Assembly: GCA_022360175.1 (NCBI GenBank)
Contig: JAKSDI010000058.1
Coordinates: forward strand, 39,729-103,728
DNA: 64,000 nt
Source of the DNA: Chitinophagales bacterium
GTDB taxonomy: Bacteria; Bacteroidota; Bacteroidia; Chitinophagales; Saprospiraceae
Direction: 5' to 3'
Positions 53,210 to 61,251 of the stretch are shown piece after piece (the stretch's first letter is position 1; each line of letters starts with the position of its first letter). Below the pieces are notes generated by a model. That model had not been told where the DNA came from, ran no database searches, and worked only from the letters and a program-made list of their open reading frames with translations. Made by a program: the position numbers and the translations under genes.

Positions 53210-54568
53210 ATGCAAAAGCAAGCTATCATTGTCGGTGCCGGACTCGTTGGTTCGCTCTGGTCTGTATTACTAGCCAAACGTGGCTATGAGGTAAATGTAT
53301 ATGAACTCCGTGATGATCCCCGAAAAGCAGGATTTCGAGGAGGTCGCTCTATTAACCTTGCAATGAGTGAACGTGGATGGAAAGCAATTGAAAAAGCTGG
53401 CATTCGAACAAAAATAGAACAGGTTGCTATTCCTATGCATGGTAGAAAAATGCATGATACAGAAGGAGAATTATCGTTTCAAGCTTATGGTGAAGAAGGA
53501 CAAGCAATCTACTCTGTATCTCGTGGTGGTTTAAATATTGAGCTGATCAATATTGGGGATGAATATGACAACTTAACCTATCACTTTGGTTACAAATGTA
53601 AAGGGATACAACTGGAGACCAATACTGCCATCTTTGAAGATGTAGATACGAATGAACGAATAGAAGTCAATGCTCCCCTAATTTTTGGAACAGATGGTGC
53701 TTTTTCTGCTGTTCGGCGCAGTATCATGAAACAGGATCGCTTTAATTATTCTCAGCAATATTTGGAATATGGTTATAAAGAACTACATATTCCACCTACA
53801 AGTGATGGCCAGCACCTTATTGATAAAAATGCATTGCACATTTGGCCACGAGGTCAGTTTATGATGATAGCATTGCCCAATGTGGATGGTAGTTTCACAG
53901 GCACTCTTTTCCTCCCATTTGAAGGACAATCTCCTTCTTTTGAAGAGCTCCATTCTGATGAAGAAGTTTTAAGTTTCTTCAAAAAATACTTTCCTGATAG
54001 TATCCCTCTTCTACCTGAACTATTAGAAGATTTCCGGGAAAATCCTACTTCGGGACTGGTTACGGTACGTTGCAACCCATGGCATTACAAGAAGCAAGTA
54101 TTAATCATAGGAGATGCTTCTCATGCTATTGTCCCCTTTTATGGGCAAGGTATGAATGCCGGTTTCGAAGATTGTACCATCCTTGATGATATGATGGAAA
54201 CATATGATGAGGACTGGTCAAAAATAATTGAAGCTTTTGGCGATAGTCGTCCTCAGGATGCTGATGCAATAGCAGACCTGGCGCTTCGCAACTTTGTAGA
54301 AATGCGTGATCTGGTAGCCGACCCTATGTTTTTACTCCGAAAAGAAATTGCGGCACATTTGCATGAAAAATATCCTAGTGATTTCCTCCCCTTGTATTCT
54401 CAGGTAACCTTTAGCCATATCCCTTATCATCAGGCACTAGAGGAAGGAAAAGCACAGGACGCTCTTTTTGAACAAATATTAGCGATAGAAGGCATAGAAG
54501 AAAATTGGAGCACCAATCCTTTAGTAGATCAAATATTTCAGAAATGGTTAAAGAAAAAAGAAAGTTGA
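53210..54568 (+). CDS. kmo: Kynurenine 3-monooxygenase
   Basis: A 452-residue FAD-dependent hydroxylase converting L-kynurenine to 3-hydroxykynurenine with NADPH and oxygen. Family features: VGAGLVGSLWSVLLAKRGYEV, GGRSINLAMSERG, SVSRGGLNIELI, FGTDGAFSAVRR, and IIGDASHAIVPFYGQGMNAGFEDC. The FYGQGMN segment is diagnostic of KMO. In Bacteroidota it feeds tryptophan breakdown or quinolinate synthesis; other pathway genes (kynU, haaO) are not in the window. It ends beside a perfect bidirectional terminator. Confidence 0.95.
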   Translation: MQKQAIIVGAGLVGSLWSVLLAKRGYEVNVYELRDDPRKAGFRGGRSINLAMSERGWKAIEKAGIRTKIEQVAIPMHGRKMHDTEGELSFQAYGEEGQAIYSVSRGGLNIELINIGDEYDNLTYHFGYKCKGIQLETNTAIFEDVDTNERIEVNAPLIFGTDGAFSAVRRSIMKQDRFNYSQQYLEYGYKELHIPPTSDGQHLIDKNALHIWPRGQFMMIALPNVDGSFTGTLFLPFEGQSPSFEELHSDEEVLSFFKKYFPDSIPLLPELLEDFRENPTSGLVTVRCNPWHYKKQVLIIGDASHAIVPFYGQGMNAGFEDCTILDDMMETYDEDWSKIIEAFGDSRPQDADAIADLALRNFVEMRDLVADPMFLLRKEIAAHLHEKYPSDFLPLYSQVTFSHIPYHQALEEGKAQDALFEQILAIEGIEENWSTNPLVDQIFQKWLKKKES

Positions 54569-54575
54569 AGTAACT

Positions 54576-54631
54576 ATTTATAAATTAAAAGGGGAAAATC
54601 CGTTCGGATTTTCCCCTTTTAATTTATAAAT
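54576..54631. terminator. 27-bp perfect bidirectional terminator
   Basis: Arms 54576-54602 and 54605-54631 are perfect inverted copies around TT, lying exactly between the convergent kmo and T9SS genes. The outer part is AT-rich, giving T runs at both ends. Confidence 0.93.
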
Positions 54632-54639
54632 GATCTACG

Positions 54640-57600
54640 CTACTTCATAATTGTAATTGGCCTAGCCTCAATATACTGCTGATTATTTTCCACCTTTAGG
54701 AAATAATTACCAGCAGGTAGATTGGCAGCATCCCAATCCAATTGTATAGCACCAGCTTGCAACATCTGTTCCTCAATTAATTGCCCCATATGATTGTAAA
54801 GGGACAAGCGAACAGGAACTAATACAGGCTGAGACATTTTCACAGTAAACTGATCCTTAGCTGGATTCGGATATAAATTTACACCGATCTTATCTTGCAC
54901 TTCCTCAACATCTTCAACAAAAACAGGTGGTGTAATGATCATGCTACTACCAGTTACATCAACATTGCTAAACACAGCTGCCGTCTGCTGATTCACCTGA
55001 TAAGTAAAGCTTGCTAATCCAAATTCCAGGCAATCAGGCATAGTAGGTACATACACTGCATGAACATACTGAAATACGATTCCTGTAGTTGAATAATATG
55101 CAAAGAACCAATCTCCCTGCCGCTCTAGTTTCAACCAGAATGGGTTGGGCTTAAAGAATGCCTGAACAACCTTATTAGCACCTGTAGAGTAGCGTGTCTC
55201 ATGACGTAAAATACTACTCATGTTAGAGAAAACAGCTATTTGTTTACCATCAGCATCAGTACTTTCACGTATCATCAGTCCGCCATATCCATTAGGGCTT
55301 ACGCTTTCAATTTTAGCAGTAATAGCACCATCTCCACAAATCTGAGTATGAGCGAATGCTACATTATCTGTTGTAGTTGATACAGCGTTATTTCCACTTC
55401 CTGTTACTGTCCATTCTCCATCAGCGGGATTGGTAGCAGTACAAGGATTAAAGAAGTAGTCATTACCAATTGTCGTTTGTCCAACATCTGTGCCAGTCCA
55501 CCCACCAGGCAATGTACCATCTACTGTAACGGTAACCGTTGCTGTGCAATCATTCGTATTGTCACAATCATCCGTAGCAGTAAGAGTAACGGTATGATCT
55601 CCTAAATCATCACAATCAAAGTTTTCCAAATCAATAGACAGGCTTACATTCCCACAATTATCAGTGCTTCCGCCATCAATATCTCCTGTCTGAAGAGTCC
55701 CCACACCATTTCCATCCAACACCAAGGTGAAATTCTGACAAACAGCATTAGGATCTGTATCATCATCTATATTGATGGTTTGTGCAATCATTGATGACTG
55801 CCCACCTTCATCTGTAACAGTATAAGTACGCGTGATAACAATTGGACAGCTACCAGAAACTACATCTGAAGATGATACCATAAGATTCATATTATCACTA
55901 CAATCATCAGATATTGTTAAACCCATCGCTTCCAATTCAGCAACTGTAGTAGCTGCGGCAGGAGCATCTGCTGTAGTACAACCTTCAATATTTTCAGGAT
56001 TTAAGGTACCCACAATATTAGGTGGACCTGCATCTGCTTGTAATTCTACTGTACCAGAAGCAGCCTCTCCATTGGCTGTATAAGTTATAGTCAACGTACC
56101 TGGTCCAACAGAAGGGTCTAAATCATAAGTACCATCTCCATTATCCATCACTGCACCAGGAATATCCCCACTATATGTACCACCTGATGGTGTACCTCCA
56201 CTCAAGCCTGCCTGAATACCTGCATTTGTACAAAGATCAGCAGGAGGAGTAAACTTAGTATTTGGTAATACATCAATTGCACAACCTTGCAGCGCCAATT
56301 CAAAACCATCCTGACAGCTATTAACAGGCCCGGTATTACTTACAAATGTTAAACATTCTCCAGCACAAGAACTTCTAACAACTGTTGCGGCGAGGTCTCC
56401 TCCCTGAGGCCCAAATACGATTGTACCACCAGTACCACTTCCCGGAGCACCCGCATAAATGGTCAACTCATCCCCATCAGGAACCGTTACACTATACCAT
56501 CCCTGGTCAATTGTTGCCTCGATCGCCATATTTGGATCAGTAGGGCAAAGCTCGAATATAATTAAGTCATTTTCGTTATTACCGGTGCAGTGGAAAAATG
56601 TCTGCTCACCTGAAGGACAACCACACGCTGCTAATACTTCTACATCATCCATCGCTGTTTCCATACAACCAACTGGTTCAGTGTACATAATTGTCTTTAC
56701 ACCCAAACCAGCTACTGCAGGATTAAAATCAAAGGTGCCGTCGCCATTATCTGTTACACCGGGACCACTATATGTACCACCTGCGGGAGAACCTCCACTC
56801 AAACCCGACTGAATACCTGCATCAATACACAAATCAGCTGGTGCCGTAAAAGAAACTGCTCCTGATGCAAATACTTCTACAAACACATTATCAGAGCCAC
56901 CTCCAAAGGTATAGATCAATTCATAAGTACCTGCGCCATTTACTGCGGTAAAAGTGAAATCTTCTCCATTTCCTGCATCGGTCACTGCTCCTGGAGTTGG
57001 GCTGGAATATATACCTCCTGTTGGAAGACCACCAGTCAAACCTGATTGTGGCAAATCTGTTTCACAAAAATCACCTGGATCGAGGAAGGTAACGCTAGGT
57101 GCAATATCTATTCCGCATACACTCAAAGCAGTTTCCAAACCATCTTGACAACTTCCTGTAGGTCCTGTATTGCTTACAAAAATCAGACAATCATCTGCAA
57201 TACTCCCCATAATCACGGTTCCGAATAAATCACCAGTAAGAGCTCCTGAAACCAAAGTTCCAGTTGTACCTGAACCACTAGCACCAGAATACACATCTAA
57301 CTGATCACCGTCTGCAAAAAAGACATTATAGGTGCCAGAGTTGATGGTCGCCTGCACCGCCATACCGGCAGCAGAAGGACATACCTCAAAAGCAACCAAA
57401 TTGGATTCAGAGTTGCCCTGACAATGGAAATAAGAAACCTCACCACTTGGGCAAGTACAAGCTGCTGTCACTTCTATCATATCCGTCACCACGTCATTAC
57501 AAGGAGCTGGTCCGGTATAGGTAATAGTATGCATACCAATACCTGCAAGTGCAGGGTCAAAGGTAAAGTTTATACCATCATTATTATCTGTCACGCCAGG

Positions 57601-58368
57601 TCCAGAGAATGTTCCTCCAACAGGAGACACATTACCTGCCAGAACTAATGATCCTTCGTCAATGCAGCGAGTTGTTAAAGAAGCATCGAAAGTCGTAGCG
57701 CCAGCAGCAGTCACCATAATATCATCTGTTGCCATGCTGCCACTTTCAGTATAGGTGATAGTAATAGTCCCGCTTAAACCTGAAGGGTCAAAAGTGAAGG
57801 TAGTACCATTATTATCATCTGTAACTCCCATCCCAGAGTAAGCCCCTCCTATAGGCAAGCCACCACCTAGTGTTTGTGAACCAGCATTAGAGCAAAACTC
57901 ATCTGCAGTTAGGGTTAATGTTGCTGTAGATGGAGGTGCTTCACTACTTCCGCACACTTCAAGGGAAGCGTCAAAGCCAGTAGTTGCACAGTCGGGTGTA
58001 GCGGGAATAGTAAAGGTTACAAAGATCAGGCAATTATCAGGAGCTGTAGCACTGATCATCGTTCCTGTAAAATCAGACATGCTACTTGGACCAAACACCT
58101 CCGAACCTGAAGTTCCGGAGCCACTGGCTCCTTCATGTACGGTCAAGGTATTTGCGCCGAATACAAAGCCTCCCTGAATGATTTCTGCCACCGCAAGTTC
58201 ACCCGCAGATGGGCACACTTCAAAAGCCACAACTGATCCACCAGGAGTACTGGTATGACAATAAGAGTAGAAAGTTTCTCCAACCCCACACTGTGCCTGC
58301 CCCACTAACGGCAAGCATACCATGGCTAGTCCAAAAAGAGAAGAAAGAAGATAAGTAAAAATTCTCAT
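54640..58368 (-). CDS. Large multi-domain T9SS-secreted protein
   Basis: 1242 residues. The signal peptide ends near GQAQ (26). Three Cys-rich CUB-like modules lie at residues about 27-140, 304-420 and 583-697 (CPSGE...FHC...FEVCPS pattern). Each is followed by one or two Ig-like repeats of the CIDAG / GGTYSGPGVTDNGDG type. Residues about 780-975 are HYR-like Ig domains and 975-1160 a lectin-like domain with VSPNGYGGLMIRES, resembling DUF1349. The end (about 1165-1242: NLYPNPAKDQFTVK, LPAGNYFLKVENN) is a T9SS sorting domain. It is likely a cell-surface adhesin or glycan-binding protein. Confidence 0.85.
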   Translation of the reverse strand: MRIFTYLLSSLFGLAMVCLPLVGQAQCGVGETFYSYCHTSTPGGSVVAFEVCPSAGELAVAEIIQGGFVFGANTLTVHEGASGSGTSGSEVFGPSSMSDFTGTMISATAPDNCLIFVTFTIPATPDCATTGFDASLEVCGSSEAPPSTATLTLTADEFCSNAGSQTLGGGLPIGGAYSGMGVTDDNNGTTFTFDPSGLSGTITITYTESGSMATDDIMVTAAGATTFDASLTTRCIDEGSLVLAGNVSPVGGTFSGPGVTDNNDGINFTFDPALAGIGMHTITYTGPAPCNDVVTDMIEVTAACTCPSGEVSYFHCQGNSESNLVAFEVCPSAAGMAVQATINSGTYNVFFADGDQLDVYSGASGSGTTGTLVSGALTGDLFGTVIMGSIADDCLIFVSNTGPTGSCQDGLETALSVCGIDIAPSVTFLDPGDFCETDLPQSGLTGGLPTGGIYSSPTPGAVTDAGNGEDFTFTAVNGAGTYELIYTFGGGSDNVFVEVFASGAVSFTAPADLCIDAGIQSGLSGGSPAGGTYSGPGVTDNGDGTFDFNPAVAGLGVKTIMYTEPVGCMETAMDDVEVLAACGCPSGEQTFFHCTGNNENDLIIFELCPTDPNMAIEATIDQGWYSVTVPDGDELTIYAGAPGSGTGGTIVFGPQGGDLAATVVRSSCAGECLTFVSNTGPVNSCQDGFELALQGCAIDVLPNTKFTPPADLCTNAGIQAGLSGGTPSGGTYSGDIPGAVMDNGDGTYDLDPSVGPGTLTITYTANGEAASGTVELQADAGPPNIVGTLNPENIEGCTTADAPAAATTVAELEAMGLTISDDCSDNMNLMVSSSDVVSGSCPIVITRTYTVTDEGGQSSMIAQTINIDDDTDPNAVCQNFTLVLDGNGVGTLQTGDIDGGSTDNCGNVSLSIDLENFDCDDLGDHTVTLTATDDCDNTNDCTATVTVTVDGTLPGGWTGTDVGQTTIGNDYFFNPCTATNPADGEWTVTGSGNNAVSTTTDNVAFAHTQICGDGAITAKIESVSPNGYGGLMIRESTDADGKQIAVFSNMSSILRHETRYSTGANKVVQAFFKPNPFWLKLERQGDWFFAYYSTTGIVFQYVHAVYVPTMPDCLEFGLASFTYQVNQQTAAVFSNVDVTGSSMIITPPVFVEDVEEVQDKIGVNLYPNPAKDQFTVKMSQPVLVPVRLSLYNHMGQLIEEQMLQAGAIQLDWDAANLPAGNYFLKVENNQQYIEARPITIMK

Positions 58369-58632
58369 GGGCTTCTTTTATATCGTTATTAAATGATCGC
58401 GAGATTTATACAATACCTAGTAATATGCATGTGGGGGAGAGGGGGGATATCATTTCACACTTTATTTGTGATGTGTGTGATGCATACAAGGATATTGTAA
58501 AATATAATCGGCTTTGGGAGAAAGTAAACAGGATGATTAAAACGCTGAGACAAAGATCCTGTTCTATTGAAGGGTTTGGGTAGACGGTTTAAAATCTTCT
58601 AAAGCACGGAGCTTTAGAAGATTTTAAATATT
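58369..58632. other. 264-base spacer in the surface-protein block
   Basis: It lies between two minus-strand T9SS genes. Apart from the terminator at 58588-58628 it contains a purine-rich tract (GGGGGAGAGGGGGG near 58433) and a TATCCTTG on the minus strand, one base off the TAnnTTTG box, that might start the large T9SS gene. No coding frame is seen. Confidence 0.45.
58588..58628 (-). terminator. 18-bp perfect terminator hairpin after the FG-GAP gene
   Basis: Arms 58588-58605 and 58611-58628 pair perfectly around a 5-base loop, 4 bases past the stop of the minus-strand gene at 58633. The arms end in AAAA/TTTT, which serves as the T run. Confidence 0.9.
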
Positions 58633-60516
58633 TTATCGTTTAACTACTTTTTTGATAGTGCGCTTTCCTTCACTAAGTAGTTCAAGTAAATACATTCCTG
58701 AAGGTAGTTGCGTATCAATATCTAGCTGAGCTTGCTTGCCAAAAGCAAAAGTTTTTGACATCATTACAGTACCATCTATAGCCATCAGTTTCACGAATAA
58801 CTCTTCATTTGAAAAATCGCCATTCGCAAAAAGATTGATAGTTCCTGTAAATGGATTCGGTGCCACCGCTATATTTAGTTCATTCACCAAAGGAGATGAA
58901 ATAGACGATGTCACTCCTTCTACTACTGTATGACGTGTGTTAATCGCAGGTGCATCAATTACATCAACATGACCATTGGTCCATTCGATGCGTACGCTAT
59001 CTACCTGCTCCAAATCAGCAAGGCCAAAGTGCAACACACTAGTATGCTGAGAAGCATGGCTCGCACCACCGCCGTAAATCTCTTTTACCAAAGTAAGATC
59101 ACCTGAATATAACCAAGCTTTTGAGCCAAATGCATCACGATTAGACTCTACACCTATGAGTTTGAACTGGATATAGTTATTACCATTGTTCGTTTCATTG
59201 ACATAGAACTTAGAGTAGCCATCCAGGTCATCTAATACGACTGTGATAATATCTAAATCACCATCTTCGTCATAATCAGAATAAGCCATACCATGCGTAT
59301 ATAGATTATCTCCTACATCTACTCCTGCTGCGTTTGTTACATCAGTGAAGGTTTTATCGCCATTATTCATATATAGCTTATCTGGATCGTGCAATGCCGT
59401 AGCATAAGCAGGCAATGCAGGAATACGGCCATTAGCTACAAATAAATCTTCCCAGGTATCATTATCGATATCAAAAAAGGCTGTTCCCCAACCTGTGGTA
59501 TTTAAATTTTCCTCTTCAGGTACTGTCGCATTTTCTACTCCAGCTTCAGTAGTTACATCAGAGAAACCAGCACCATTTAGGTTTTCGCACAAAATATTAC
59601 GACCAATATTAGTCGTGTAATAATCGAAATCCAGATCATGGTCATAATCGCCAGAAGCAATCCCCATACCAAAGGCTTCAACATCTGCTCCTGTTTCACC
59701 ACTCACATCCATAAAGCCATTTTCCGGATAATTATTTTCATACATCACATTAGGAACAAGAAAATATCCGAAGTCATTTGCCAGATAGAGATCAAGATCA
59801 CCATCCATGTCATAATCAGAAGGTACTGCAGCGATCGTACATCCCATATCTGCTACGCCTAAGGTAGCAGCAACCTCTGTGAAAGTGTTATTCCCATTGT
59901 TTACATATAGGAAGTTAGGATAACAATCATGCGCAATGCCTACCTGATTACCATCTTCATCTGTTTCGAAAATAGCCTCCAGGATGTGATTCATCACATA
60001 AACATCCAAATAGCCATCCCGATTATAATCAAGGAATGCAGCACCCATTGCAAACGCTTCATGAGTAATACCAGCTTGTTCCCCTATTTCAGTGAAAGTA
60101 CCATCTCCATTATTCAAAAATAAAAGGCTACGCCCATCCGGTAGCTCAGTACCATCAAATCTTTCCCAGGTAGAAACAAAAATATCCCTATCACCATCAT
60201 TATCAATATCGCCTGTGGTTACTCCCATGGTATTATACTGGAAGGTAACATCCAGGCCAATATTATTCGATACATTTGTAAAAGTGCCATCGCCATTGTT
60301 GCGGTACAAATCGTCTCTATTATACCCACTAGTAATATAAACATCTTCATCGCCATCCATATCATAATCAAAAAAAGCAGCGCCACCTCCCATCAACAGG
60401 CGGTCGCGAAATGAATGGTCGATGCCAATGGCAGAGCTCTGCTCAGAAAGTACCTGAGCAGAGCTGATGGCCAAACTGCTAATCATAAATAGAACAAACA
60501 GACAAGGCCTCATCAT
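58633..60516 (-). CDS. CRTAC1-like FG-GAP/VCBS repeat protein with T9SS sorting domain
   Basis: 627 residues with a signal peptide ending near ISSAQ (21). Residues about 40-430 contain seven or so FG-GAP/VCBS repeats with Ca-binding DxDxDxD-like loops (FFDYDMDGDEDVYI, DIDNDGDRDIFVS, DYDMDGDLDLYL), forming a beta-propeller. Residues about 440-525 are the ASPIC/UnbV domain (SNRDAFGSKAWLY, GGGASHASQHTSVLHFGLA, VRIEWTNG). The C-terminus (VAPNPFTGTINLF, LPSGMYLLELLSEGKRTIKKVVK) is a T9SS sorting domain. Probably surface-exposed and calcium-bound. It starts 2 bases after the preceding gene, so it shares its mRNA. Confidence 0.9.
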   Translation of the reverse strand: MMRPCLFVLFMISSLAISSAQVLSEQSSAIGIDHSFRDRLLMGGGAAFFDYDMDGDEDVYITSGYNRDDLYRNNGDGTFTNVSNNIGLDVTFQYNTMGVTTGDIDNDGDRDIFVSTWERFDGTELPDGRSLLFLNNGDGTFTEIGEQAGITHEAFAMGAAFLDYNRDGYLDVYVMNHILEAIFETDEDGNQVGIAHDCYPNFLYVNNGNNTFTEVAATLGVADMGCTIAAVPSDYDMDGDLDLYLANDFGYFLVPNVMYENNYPENGFMDVSGETGADVEAFGMGIASGDYDHDLDFDYYTTNIGRNILCENLNGAGFSDVTTEAGVENATVPEEENLNTTGWGTAFFDIDNDTWEDLFVANGRIPALPAYATALHDPDKLYMNNGDKTFTDVTNAAGVDVGDNLYTHGMAYSDYDEDGDLDIITVVLDDLDGYSKFYVNETNNGNNYIQFKLIGVESNRDAFGSKAWLYSGDLTLVKEIYGGGASHASQHTSVLHFGLADLEQVDSVRIEWTNGHVDVIDAPAINTRHTVVEGVTSSISSPLVNELNIAVAPNPFTGTINLFANGDFSNEELFVKLMAIDGTVMMSKTFAFGKQAQLDIDTQLPSGMYLLELLSEGKRTIKKVVKR

Positions 60517-60518
60517 AA

Positions 60519-61205
60519 TTATTTGTTTAATATCATCACTTTAGAATCTACTACTTCTCCATCAATGTTTAAGTAGTATAAATAAGTGCCAGATTGCAAC
60601 TGAGCACTTTCTATTGTCATTTCATCCATACCTCTAGCGACTACAGGGAAAGATTTGATTAATACTCCTTTCACATCTCGTAGTTCAATCTGCACATTGC
60701 TCAATCCTTCTGGAACATAGTAAGCGATATTCGCTACATCAGTAAATGGATTAGGCGAATTCTGTAATAGGTATGCATCATTGGCCGTAAGCCCTAGTTG
60801 ATTGGCAGAACAACAAGCGTTTAAGCTTCTGCGAATCAGGTGATTCTCCTGCTTCAGCTCTTCATAATTCTGGTTCATCTCACGAATCAGGCGCTTCATT
60901 GCTTCAATTTGAGCAACCATTTCCGAAACATGAGCACTATTTAACAACTCATCTCCAAGAACATCTAAATCTTGTGGATAGTAAGTTGTAGAGCTTTCTC
61001 TCTGCATTACTCCACTAGGGACATCACGATCATCATTTCCCGTTTCAGGAGGAATAACTCCTAAAAATGAAGTTTGATTAACCATTTCCACTTCTGGAGT
61101 AGAGCCCTCAGGACGGCCATTTTTGTCATCGCCATCTTGCGCAACTACTAGTTGCACCAAAGCCAACTGTAGTAAGCAAACAAATAAAAACTTTATATTT
61201 CTCAT
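60519..61205 (-). CDS. Small coiled-coil T9SS-sorted protein
   Basis: 228 residues with a signal peptide ending at VVAQ (23). Residues about 90-130 form a heptad-repeat coiled coil (VSEMVAQIEAMKRLIREMNQNYEELKQENHLIRR), then a Cys-Cys pair (LNACCSANQ). Residues about 145-228 are a T9SS sorting domain (LLQNSPNPFTDVANIAYYV, QSGTYLYYLNIDGEVV). The core is so short that the protein may serve as an oligomerising anchor. It lies between the S74 gene (46 bases upstream) and the FG-GAP gene (2 bases downstream). Confidence 0.8.
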   Translation of the reverse strand: MRNIKFLFVCLLQLALVQLVVAQDGDDKNGRPEGSTPEVEMVNQTSFLGVIPPETGNDDRDVPSGVMQRESSTTYYPQDLDVLGDELLNSAHVSEMVAQIEAMKRLIREMNQNYEELKQENHLIRRSLNACCSANQLGLTANDAYLLQNSPNPFTDVANIAYYVPEGLSNVQIELRDVKGVLIKSFPVVARGMDEMTIESAQLQSGTYLYYLNIDGEVVDSKVMILNK

Positions 61206-61251
61206 TGTGTCTTTTTATTAAAATGGATATTGATAATATGGGTTTATAAAA

